Of a stretch of 64,000 nt of DNA, positions 1-9,148 are shown in pieces; position 1 is the stretch's first letter; every line of letters starts with the position of its first letter. Source of the DNA: Camarhynchus parvulus (Eukaryota; Chordata; Aves; Passeriformes; Thraupidae). The stretch spans positions 29,633,493-29,697,492 of the forward strand of contig NC_044573.1 in the NCBI RefSeq assembly GCF_901933205.1, in the 5' to 3' direction. Both the position numbers and the translations under genes were made by a program. Under the pieces are notes generated by a model. The model had not been told where the DNA came from. It saw only the letters and a program-made list of their open reading frames with translations, and searched no databases.

Positions 1-110
1 CATCCTTGCGAGGGAGCGCTCGGGCCGCGGGTGGCGTGGGGCGCATCGCGGCGCAGCGCCGCCCTCCCGTCTCCTCCTCCTCCTCCTCCCCTCCGCCCTC
101 CTCTCCCGAC

Positions 111-191
111 ATGGCGGCCCCCGCGGAAGCCAGCGGGCTCACGGACGAGGCAGCCTACGCTGCCTGCTCGGAGCCGGATGCCAGCACCAAG
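111..191 (+). CDS. GLO1: GLO1 coding exon 1
   Basis: It codes [15 protein letters not shown] through DASTK, 27 whole codons, and is followed by GT at 192. The donor (aag|gtgggg) is weaker than the other GLO1 donors, but the junction matches the human exon border before the DF-QQTMLRV segment. The codon phase at the end is 0. Confidence 0.95.
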
Positions 192-3100
192 GTGGGGTGG
201 GTGGCGGTGACGGGCGCGTCCCGGGGCTGTGGCGCCCGCTCCTTCCCGGTCCCTCACGGCACCTCCGCGGGCGGACGTGCGGGGCTTGGGAGCTGGCATG
301 GGAGCTGGCAGTGGGAGCTGGCAATGAGAAGCCGGCATGGGAGCTGGCATGGGGCCGGGCGGGTCCCGGCGGGGCAGAGAAGCGTGGCCGGGCCCGGAGC
401 TGCCCCGCCGGCCTGTCTGTCAGGCAGCCGGGCGGGATTCGGGGTCGTGGCGAGGGGCGGCCGAGCCGGGCCGGCCCGGCCCTGTGAGCCGCTGAAGCCC
501 GCGGGGCGGTCTCGGCCGGGCCCGCGGCTGTCCTGGCTCTGAGCGAGCGCTCCGGCGCTCCCGGGTGGCACACAAAAATACGTCAAAACGCCCCAAACCT
601 TTTAACTTTTTATTAGGAGAACATTGTACTTGAATTCTTAATTTCTTTTTTTTCCCCGTTACCTCTGTCAACTATTATACCACTCACTTTTTATCCACTT
701 GGTCGTTCACAAGCCTCTTGGTATATAGTTACCTTGGGGCTTCAAGAAAATATCCTTACGGAGTTGTTGGCCAGTTTTGCTGCCAAGATAGAATCAAGCT
801 TGACTGAAGTTCAATACCTGTGCCATGAAATAATAAAAATAATGAGCTCAGGGATCTAGGAGGCTTAATATTGAATATTCATGTGTCTGTTGCACTTGTG
901 TGTGAAGTTGTTCATGTATGCTACAGAATAATAAATATAAGGATACTCTGTTTTGATGCATCTGATAATACATATTGAATGATACCACTCATGGGATTGT
1001 TTATTTGTTTTAAACATTACAAAGATGTATTTATTTAACACAAATTTGTATGTATAGAATCAGAACAAAATATTTTATTTACACTTGAAGTAATTATCTT
1101 TGTTACTTCTGAGCCTCCTGGTTTTAGAGTCATTACTAATTGGCATCTTTGTTAATACCCATAATTCAATTCTGGTTGATGTATAAAGTATAAACCTTCT
1201 TTCCCCACAGGATTTTATATTTCAGCAGACAATGTTAAGAGTAAAGGATCCTAAGAAATCACTGGATTTTTATACAAGGATACTTGGAATGACGTGAGTA
1301 GAATTTGTATGCTGTGATAAGTTTGGAGTTTTTTTCTGTTCTTCTGAAAATAACTATTTTTTTGGATCCAATTATATTAATTGGTCTAACTACATAAACA
1401 ATGCTGTCCCATCAGCTGATGCTTAGTTGGATGGTCTGGCAGTAAGCTGTAGATGCCTAAGCTGCAAATGAATTAATACTGGCCTTGACTAGAAATTTCT
1501 TTTTTTCTTAAATAGGTCATTAAATTATCAGGGTACAACTTGCTTACTTCCTCTTCACTGAGCCTGCAGCTAACTGGTAACTTTTATGACTGTGCTTATA
1601 ATGAGGAGGCTTATGACTGCCTCCAATCACATGAGAATAAGTCAATAAAGGATGAAGACAAAGTCCAGGCTCAGTCTTTTGGAGAGGGCTTTTGAGAGGC
1701 CGATGCCATGCAGTAGCTTAACACGTGTATGCTGGGGCTTTTTGTGCATTCTTAGCATTTGAGTTATGTTTTTAAACATCTTGAAATGAGTCCACACTAA
1801 AGTAAAATAAATTACTTCCACTGTAGTGAAAATGTGTGAAAATGAAAATTAAATACTTTGTAAAAAAGAAATAAGATTAATTTTGCATGCCTACTTGTTC
1901 CAATTAAATGTCCTACATAAAAATGTATGCTTCATGTATTTTTAATTGATTAAATTGTCACATCTGAAAGGGATTTTATCATTATAGCTAGCTATTGAAA
2001 CTGTGAATGTATTTCATCTAAAGGTATGTTTGCTGTGTTCTTAAACTTTGGTACCAGTGAGCTCTCTAGAATAAGTAAGATTCAAAGTAGATCTTTTTAT
2101 TCCTTGGTGAAATTTTAAAGTGGTTAAAGGTTTTCCTGTGAAAACACAGTCAAGTAACAGCGTGACAATCTGAAGATCCAAGCCTTTGTGCTGACTTTTC
2201 TATTCAGTTACTGGTAATTTCGTTTTTAAACATCTGATTCTTTTAAATTTTGTAGGTTGGTAATATGTTCTGGGGTATTTTTATTTGATAGTTTAAAATG
2301 TAGCTATATTAAAGTGTGGATTATAGAAGAACAAAAATTCATGGAAATAACTTTTCTATAGGAGAAGCATCTTGGTTTATTTGCAAGCTGCCTGACTACC
2401 CTTTTAAGTTACTATTTCAAAATAATTGTTTCCCTTTAGACTGCTTCAAAAATTTGACTTTCCTACTATGAAGTTCTCACTCTATTTCCTGGGGTATGAA
2501 GATAAAAACGATATCCCGAAAGATAAAGCTGAGAGAACACCTTGGACCTTCTCTAGAAAAGCTACACTTGAACTGACACAGTAAGTATTTACATAAGGAG
2601 AGATGACACTTTGCTAACAGTCATTAAACAGTATTGGATAAGTGTAAATCTCATTAGATTGAATAAAAAATTTGATCATTACTGTCGATACATCTTCACT
2701 GTCATACAAACTTAGAATATATCCGAGATTGGATACTTGGAAAGGTTAATCTTCCTCTTTCAGAGCTCTTTCAAACTACTAGGTGAAGACTAATATGAAA
2801 CAGTACTTGATATATTTTATATGCATGCCATCTGGGTAAGTAATTTAGGGACCTTTCTTTGGATCCCCAAAGTATCCTAATAATGGGTAACTATTGCTTT
2901 TGGAATCTAATCTAAAGAGGTATTAAGTCAAAACATGTGCTTCCTGTAAACAGGACAATTCGGTTAATGCTACTAATCATTATAATTGTGCAGACACAAT
3001 CTCCCAGATGCTGTCTTACTTAACTGCACGACCTGCTACCCTCATTTGCTGTTCCCCAGTGATGGGTAGCTCAACTGATTTGTGCAGCAAAACCTCCCAA

Positions 3101-6100
3101 AGCTTAATGAGACAGGAGTATTCCTGACTCATTCAAATGTAGAGCCTAAATAATAGTGAAGGAATGTGAATGTGGCTGGAGTAGTCCCAAGACCATCCCT
3201 GGAGTCCATGACTAGGGAAGATCTCTGTAGTTTAATGAATGCAAGCCAACAGCTGAAATTCTCTGGTTTTTTAGAAGAAACAACTTAGCCTCCCCAGGGA
3301 AACTGAACATTTAGGATTAGTTCATTTTAATGCTTTTCTTCAATATGTAATAATTGCTTCTTACAGCAACTGGGGGACTGAAAACGATGACAGTCAGTCT
3401 TACCACAATGGCAATTCAGATCCCCGAGGATTTGGTAGGTCTTTAGTCTTGTGTTTATAGTTTTTAAGTTTTGAAATAAAATGTACTAACTGTTAGAAAG
3501 TAGGGAACTTGCCTTTCATCCTTTATCTCTCTTCTTTCAACATGTATACTGTGAATGATGATGAAAATAAATGAAGCAATGTGTTTTAGAGTAATGAGCC
3601 ACAGTTACACTCTTTATCAAGAATCTAACCCTTTGGCAAGCAAACACATGCTAATTGTAACTACTGAGTGAAGAACATCAGTTGTGGTTGTGTATTAGAT
3701 TATCCTGGTGCTTAAACTGATTTAATCTTGGATTTCTGCTGTATAATCCACTAGTTAATGATTTTAAGGTAGGATGACAATTCATCTGTAGCACTGAGGA
3801 TATTATTTGTGTGGCTTGATTTGATACTCTTGAGTGCTTGAAAGGTCACTGCTGTGAAATAAGTTTTCACACTTGGTCCAGCCACTTGACATTTAAAGCT
3901 CCTGAAGTGATTTGTAAGCTCAGTCCTTGCATAGCACTAGTGTCAGTCTCTGCAAAAACAGCATTAATGATAAACTCCATGTGCTGTCAAACAAAGCAAA
4001 TACAACAAAATCCTGTTATGGAGGTCTGCTTCAAGGAAGAACATGCTGATATAACAGTTTGATTGAAAATCTTGTTGTTTCCTATTCTAAATAAAGTTCT
4101 TGTCTAAACAGCACAAGATACTTCAACTCTATCATTCATATTTAAAAGGCATTATCAGAAGACAACTGTTTGAAGAAGAATAATGTTAATACCCAAAATG
4201 CTCTTCCTGGAGTTTGTTCTTAAATATAGTCATAGTTTATGTGAACTACAGCATGAAATACTAAACTAACTTCCACAGAACACTCAGCAATATTTATAAT
4301 GCACTTCACTCTTTTTACCTTCTTGCACAGGACACATTGGAATTGCTGTTCCTGATGTCTATAAAGCTTGTAAGAGGTTTGAAGACCTAGGAGTGAAATT
4401 TGTGAAGAAACCAGATGATGGTAAGTCTTGATCAGAAATGCAAGTAAATTTTTTGTTTTTGTTTTAATATATTCTGTCTATGAGATCTTCCTGGAAAGCT
4501 AGGTAATGTGTTGCTAGGAGTTGCCACTGCTTAGAGGTTTCTAGAACCAGTTACTCCTGCACTGCCTTTTAGAGTGGGCAAAACTGGCAATAGATTCATC
4601 TCAGTAACAATAATACATCAGTCTACTACATGCTTTCTGTATGCAGCCTGGCCTTCAGTAAAATTCACATTCTCTCTTGATGTCATAGTTTACATGTCAT
4701 GTATACTGCTGCCTAGAGTTGTTACAGAATTTACTGTAACATGGATCAAATTTACATGGCACATCTGCTTGGAAATAACAAGGAATAACAATCTGCTTAG
4801 GAAAATAACTCAGAAAACAATTCCTTCCCATTTAAACTGAGTCATTCTTGACTTTTCTGGCTATTTTCATGTAAATCCACCTAACACCTACTATACAACC
4901 TACTAGTTATTATATTTTTAACTGGTTTTTTCAGCTTTGGTAGGAATAGCCCCATTAGTTTGTATCATAATTGACTTGAATAATGTATAGCACAAATGTC
5001 TAGATAGCATATAAGCACAGAATGTGTATGTGAAAATATTGCAAAATTCAGAAGTGGTGAGAAGTCTTGCATTTTTCAGCTGGATTCTATTTCATAAAAA
5101 GACCTCATGAGATTTTTAGAACTGATGCATTCAAAAACAGACATGTAATACTAGTAATTGAAAAGAGATTTAAGTGATTTTCATCTTATTCACTGTGTTC
5201 TCAGCTGAAGCAAAATAAGAAATATAGCTGAAAACAACTTGATTTCTTGAATTAAGAATAGATGTTGGTATTTCTAGCATTTTAGAGTTTCTGAACCTTT
5301 TTTAATTTGTCTGTTAAACTGTGAGAGGCTTGAAATGAGAGTGGCTGACTTAGAGCTGTGCAGTGGTAGGAACGAAAGTACATAGAAGTACAAGCTTAGA
5401 CTGTATATGGAGAGAATCAGAACCCCTGAAGCAGACAAGGGGTGGGAGCAGAACAAAAGCTCTTAAAATTCAGAAACAAAATTGATGAAGCAAATGCCAA
5501 GGAGGAGGAGGAAGTTTTGGGCTTTACATTGTTTGCAGAGCAGCTGGGAGATCAAGCTTGGGGTTTACTTTCCTGCCTTACTGATCAAACATCGATTTTC
5601 TGAGTTGTTTTTGTGACTAGAATATATTAAGAGCTAGGCTGGGTCTGTTACAGTAAATAACTTAATGGAGTAAGTATAACAACAAGTGTATGGTTAACAC
5701 TTTCAATATAACATGTTAAGCTGTGCTATCCTGATCTACTGTTGAAAACAACTTTTGGGGACCCTGTTTTAAGGAATAATATGTTTTCCAACAGTAAAAT
5801 TTATAACAATCCTGTCCTGCATTTCTTTGCTTTATGAAGTGATGCAGAAGTGTACTGTAAACCACATCAGAGGTAAAAATGTTATGGTAAAATTTCAGTG
5901 TGGAGTCGGGAATGATGGGAGATGAACAGGGCAGAGGAACACGGGATTTTATACCTGCAAAGCCAGCTCAAGAAAATATATCAAAACATCCCCAGAGCAC
6001 AAAAATACCTTTCTGAATTTCAAGGATGAACACTTAAAGGGGCAAAAACTTCAATCAACAAAAGATGGAATTCCAAAGTGACTTTTAACTACAGCTTTAT

Positions 6101-6384
6101 TGAGAGTAGGATTGACAGTTTTGCATACAAAGATCTCATGCTGATTAAAAGCCAATCTGGATGTTTTTAGAATTATCCATCTAAATTTGAACTAATTCTC
6201 ATGCAGAAGGGAAAAAAATGTTTTTCAAAGTAGTCATATTTGACATTTAGAGCCAGTCATGTAGTCTTAATTTTATCTTTTTTTTTCCCTAATAGGTAAA
6301 ATGAAAGGACTTGCATTTGTTCAGGATCCTGATGGCTACTGGATTGAAATTTTGAATCCTAACCACATGGTGACTCTCACTTAG
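111..6384 (+). CDS. GLO1: Glyoxalase I (lactoylglutathione lyase), complete, 6 exons
   Basis: Coding exons are 111-191, 1211-1293, 2440-2580, 3367-3434, 4331-4420 and 6296-6384; they sum to 552 bases, 183 residues plus TAG. The human enzyme has 184. The product isomerises the hemithioacetal of methylglyoxal and glutathione to S-D-lactoylglutathione in the cytosol. By alignment with the human protein, all four zinc ligands are kept: Gln33 (in QQTMLRV), Glu99 (in ATLELTH), His126 (in GFGHIGIAV) and Glu172 (in GYWIEILNP, the catalytic glutamate). The two glyoxalase folds fall roughly in residues 28-105 and 120-180. The N-terminal 20 residues diverge most from human, as expected of this family. 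No frameshift or premature stop is seen. The start is the first ATG, in a good context. BTBD9 follows downstream on the same strand, as in mammals. Confidence 0.97.
192..1210 (+). other. GLO1: GLO1 intron 1
   Basis: The first 380 bases continue the CpG island and include a short GGGAGCTGGCAT minisatellite at 288-352. The rest is AT-rich with no recognised element. Confidence 0.9.
288..352 (+). repeat. GGGAGCTGGCAT minisatellite
   Basis: About five imperfect copies of a 12-base unit, GGGAGCTGGCAT, lie head to tail. The third is followed by an altered unit (aatgagaagccggcat) and the last begins at about 340. The array sits within the GC-rich start of GLO1 intron 1. Confidence 0.75.
1211..1293 (+). 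CDS. GLO1: GLO1 coding exon 2
   Basis: It starts after ttccccacag and codes [20 protein letters not shown] to LGM plus two bases of Thr. It carries zinc ligand Gln33. The donor is GTGAGT at 1294. Confidence 0.97.
1294..2439 (+). other. GLO1: GLO1 intron 2
   Basis: AT-rich single-copy-looking sequence between exons 2 and 3. I see no repeat, RNA gene or further exon in it. Confidence 0.85.
2440..2580 (+). CDS. GLO1: GLO1 coding exon 3
   Basis: The acceptor is tccctttag and the donor GTAAGT at 2581. It codes [20 protein letters not shown] through RKATLELT plus two bases of His. It contains zinc ligand Glu99. The segment KAERTPWTF differs from human KDEKIAWAL, a normal level of divergence. Confidence 0.97.
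2581..4330 (+). other. GLO1: GLO1 introns 3 and 4
   Basis: These two introns (2581-3366 and 3435-4330) flank the 68-base exon 4. No recognisable repeat is seen; the open frame at 3838-4062 has no family resemblance. Confidence 0.85.
3367..3434 (+). CDS. GLO1: GLO1 coding exon 4
   Basis: The acceptor is ttcttacag and the donor GTAGGT at 3435. It codes [18 protein letters not shown] and PRGF, a surface loop strongly conserved in animal GLO1, and ends with one base of Gly. Confidence 0.97.
4331..4420 (+). CDS. GLO1: GLO1 coding exon 5
   Basis: The acceptor is cttgcacag and the donor GTAAGT at 4421. It codes [20 protein letters not shown] then VKFVKKPDD plus one base of Gly. It carries zinc ligand His126. 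Confidence 0.97.
4421..6295 (+). other. GLO1: GLO1 intron 5
   Basis: The largest GLO1 intron at about 1.9 kb. It is AT-rich, with a short GGA-rich run near 5502. Nothing else is recognised. Confidence 0.85.
6296..6384 (+). CDS. GLO1: GLO1 coding exon 6 with stop
   Basis: The acceptor is a long T tract ending ccctaatag. It codes [20 protein letters not shown], then PNHMVTLT and TAG at 6382-6384. It contains the catalytic glutamate, Glu172. Confidence 0.97.
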
Positions 6385-6643
6385 TGCTAGTGAAGTATAT
6401 TGTATAAGAGAGACCCACTTTCAGACTGCTGGAGAAAATCTGTGTTTGTGGAATTTGCTTAATAGAGAGGAATCAGTCATGTTCAGAGTCTCCTCCAAAA
6501 CTATCCCTGGGACCTCACTTGGATTCCTTTTCTCTTGTCCTGTGATGTCACTGCAAATTGTTTCCAGTTAGGAATACTCAATCACTTTCTGGAAGAGCAC
6601 TTAAACAGATTCTCCTTTTGAACATTGATTATGTTAATATTTC

Positions 6644-6649
6644 AATAAA
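6644..6649 (+). terminator. GLO1: GLO1 proximal polyadenylation signal
   Basis: AATAAA about 260 bases after the stop codon. No clear GU-rich element follows within 40 bases, so its use is uncertain. Confidence 0.4.
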
Positions 6650-6836
6650 CACTGTCAAAAGATACATGACCAGAAGCTCACTGCATTTCACACCGATTAG
6701 ATTTAAACTAGCAATGACAACAACTCCTGTGTTACTACTGATGAGCATCAATGAGACGGCAAAAAGAAACTTCAGTGTATTTTTTTATGAAGTCAAAAGA
6801 TCCTGAAGACTTCATATCCTATCTTGTATACTAGAA

Positions 6837-6842
6837 AATAAA
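6837..6842 (+). terminator. GLO1: GLO1 middle polyadenylation signal
   Basis: AATAAA about 450 bases after the stop, within an A-rich run, followed by a moderately T-rich stretch. Confidence 0.45.
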
Positions 6843-7437
6843 ATATCAGGCTAATTTTGACTGGAGTAGTAGCATACTTAGAAAAGTCATAATCGTACTT
6901 ACATTATTCCAAGCAAAACTCTTTTAAGGAGCAGCCTTAAGCAGTCTTTCAAAAAGAAATTTTACAGAGAGAATACATCTGTACAGCAGAAAGAATTCAG
7001 TCTTTCAGCTCAGCTTCTGACAGCTGATGACAGCCAAGAGAAGAGGTCTCCTAGTTGCTAACTCACAGTAACCCTTGTCTCTTTCAACACTAGGAAGAAC
7101 TTGCTTATAATTTTTGTTTCAGTAGAAGCCTGGGGCTATATTTGACTTAAATGGTCTGTATATTCTGCCTTAGGAAATTAATGAAAAAGAGTATCTGAAA
7201 CAACAGTTTCCTACTACTAGCCATTTGATCTGCCCTCCCAAAACAAGTGATGGTACACACCTGTGAGCAGCAGGAAAACATGTAGCATTTCCATGCGTTA
7301 CACAAACTATAAAACCCTCTGCCTTGTCTTACTCTGGTTTGAATAGCACCTAACTTCTTCAGTAATGTGGCTACCAACTAATGTGTAGTGTAACCAAAGG
7401 CTAATGAATAGTGTAAAGGCATTGCAGTTCACTTCTC

Positions 7438-7443
7438 AATAAA
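7438..7443 (+). terminator. GLO1: GLO1 distal polyadenylation signal
   Basis: AATAAA followed 40-60 bases later by tgttgctttgcttattgttg, a good GU/U-rich downstream element. It is the best candidate for the main GLO1 cleavage site. Confidence 0.6.
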
Positions 7444-7465
7444 GCATTGGTGAAAACTACAAAAC

Positions 7466-8850
7466 ATTTAAAAGCATGATGATATGTTGCTTTGCTTATT
7501 GTTGAATTCTAGATGACTGATAGGCTCGCTGTTTTGCTTTGAGGATTCTCTTTTGAATCACTGTACTCAGCAGTGAAATTCCCAGTGGTCCTTTCCTGTG
7601 GACTCTTCACAGACTTCACTGGTTCATCTCTCTGTCTCCTGGACAGTCTTGGCAACCCAATCAATATCCAGTGCCAAAGGTATTTGGTCACCTAAAAACT
7701 GAGTGAGGCTTGACTCCAGCTCCTCCTGTCATATGTTGGTCCCAGATGGTGGAAGGACCCTGAAAAGCCCCCATGTGAGCAGAAAAGCCACACTGTGGAA
7801 AGCCAGTGTCCACAAAGGAGACAAGAGGAGTCCTGCAAGTTTATTCAAATAAAGGGGGAGAGTTCATTGGGGCACACCTCTGTTACAAACTCCCAGCCGC
7901 ATGTTGCCCTCCTCCTTTTCCCACTGGCTGAGGATCTAGGAAGGTACAACCTTCCTGAACTGCCTACCACATACTTCCTCCTTAAATCTGTCATTTTCCC
8001 CCAAAGTTCAGAATCTCAGGCTTGTGTGTGGACCCATTTGTCTGTTTCAGGAGTCAAATTTCTGGGGTCTAACAAACCTATGGCTTGAAGTTAGTAGAGA
8101 CATTAGGAACTACTTCAAAGACATTAACACCCATACCCTGCCCATGGAATTGTTTGGAAAGACATTATCACACATTTTTCCTATCGTGGTCCAGTGCATA
8201 AGTACATAAGTAAGAGCCGGCTATGCAAAAGCTTCTCTGCTTAGCAATCAAAATTTACTTTAAGCATGTTGGCTAATCTTGTAGTGACCCTTGGTTTTTT
8301 ATATGCTTGACAAAGTGTAGATATGATAGATTTTGATGTAGTAAAGAGGAAACTAGTAAAAATCCACTGGCATCTACAAACTAGTTACAGAAGCATCACG
8401 AAGTGGGCAAGGTGTGGGTTTGGGTTTTTTTGAGAAAAAAGGTACTGCTGCTTGTCATACTAGAACTAATTTAAACCAGTATTCGCAAATAGGAAATCCA
8501 TGAATAAACTACTAAAGAAAAACACTTAATGGTAAGTCTTTTAACCTGCAACGTTTTTAAAATATTTTAGATGTAGAAAATTTCTGAAACTGTTTCATGT
8601 TCTCACTGATTACGGGCCGCTATTTTTGCTTCTTCCAAGAAAGGCTTCCTTTCTTCTAAATAAAGCATGGCATTAAATAGCGTGTAGTGCTTTGCCTCTC
8701 GGAGGGCTTAAATTTAGCTTCATGCAGTGCGGCAGAAGTCACTCGCACGGTTACATAGCGACAGGCCCACATTCCCCATTCCCGCTGGGAGAAGCTTTCC
8801 TGACGCAGGAAAGCAGGACACGCACCGGAGGGCAGGAGCTACGCACGCCG
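7466..8850. other. GLO1-BTBD9 intergenic region
   Basis: About 1.4 kb between the GLO1 poly(A) site and the BTBD9 CpG island. It contains a possible LTR relic at about 7794-8205. The remainder is AT-rich with no supported gene; open frames at 7509-7691 (minus) and 7795-8209 (plus) match no family I know. Confidence 0.7.
7794..8205 (-). mobile_element. Possible solo LTR relic of an endogenous retrovirus
   Basis: Read on the minus strand, an AATAAA (complement of 7844-7849 area) is followed by ctTGCAGGACTCCTCTTG-type sequence and a segment ending in CA opposite the TG at about 7795. This resembles the R-U5 arrangement of avian retroviral LTRs. The region is somewhat more GC-rich than its surroundings. 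No internal retroviral genes are present. The far end and target-site duplication could not be fixed, so the call is tentative. Confidence 0.3.
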
Positions 8851-9043
8851 CTACCAAGGAAACAGGGCTTTTGGGCAGAGCCAAGGAGCAGCGGGCCGGT
8901 GGCGGGGAAGGTTAAACACCACTCGCTGTTCCGCAGTCCCCGGTGTCCGGCCGCGCCGCTGTGTCCGTCCCGCCCGCCGCGCTCCAGGGGCGGAGCAGGA
9001 AACGGGGCGGTGTCGGCGCTCTCGCGGCGTGCTGGCACCCGCT

Positions 9044-9100
9044 TGCGTCACACGCAGGCCGCTGCTGCCCGGTGACGTCAGCGCGCCGCCGGGTGACGTA
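9044..9100 (+). promoter_or_regulatory. BTBD9: Cluster of three CRE-type sites
   Basis: Within 57 bases lie TGCGTCA (9044-9050), the perfect CREB palindrome TGACGTCA (9073-9080) and TGACGTA (9094-9100). Full CREs in CpG-island promoters bind CREB/ATF factors and typically sit just upstream of the start site. Binding here is inferred from sequence only. Confidence 0.6.
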
Positions 9101-9148
9101 TGAGCGGCGGCGGGGCGGGGGGTGGAGGCCTCGGCGGCGGCGGGGCCG
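9081..9148 (+). other. BTBD9: BTBD9 5' exon 1 (start approximate)
   Basis: A GC-rich segment directly after the CRE cluster ends in a strong donor, ggggccg|GTGAGT at 9149. The 5' limit is a guess. An ATG at 9100 opens a short glycine-rich frame (MSGGGAGGGGLGGGGAG). If the exon is spliced to exon 2 at 10942 this frame stops at TAA 10983-10985, so it would be an upstream ORF. Confidence 0.5.

Larger units (their letters stand above)
1..570 (+). promoter_or_regulatory. GLO1: GLO1 CpG-island promoter and 5'UTR
   Basis: The first 570 bases are very GC- and CpG-rich, then base composition drops abruptly to the AT-rich level of the intron. The GLO1 start codon at 111 lies inside the island. A CTC-repeat tract (about 71-90) and CCCTCC runs just upstream of the ATG look like a TATA-less housekeeping promoter or 5'UTR. 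The sequence around the ATG (gacATGGCGGCC) also resembles a YY1 site, which often overlaps start regions of such genes. No transcription start can be fixed from sequence, and part of the promoter may lie left of the window. Confidence 0.8.
6385..7465 (+). other. GLO1: GLO1 3'UTR (approximate end)
   Basis: Sequence from the stop to just past the last of three AATAAA signals. The end is inferred: the third signal at 7438 is followed by a TG/T-rich stretch (about 7485-7505), the usual downstream element. Earlier signals could give shorter messages. Confidence 0.6.

Noticed and set aside
6..671. Overlapping open frames on both strands over the GLO1 first exon
   Set aside because: These are GC-rich island frames; the true coding segment is only 111-191, as shown by the GLO1 match and splice phase.
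7795..8209. Two open frames between GLO1 and BTBD9 as a possible small gene
   Set aside because: There is no recognisable family, promoter or splice structure; the region looks more like a degraded LTR.
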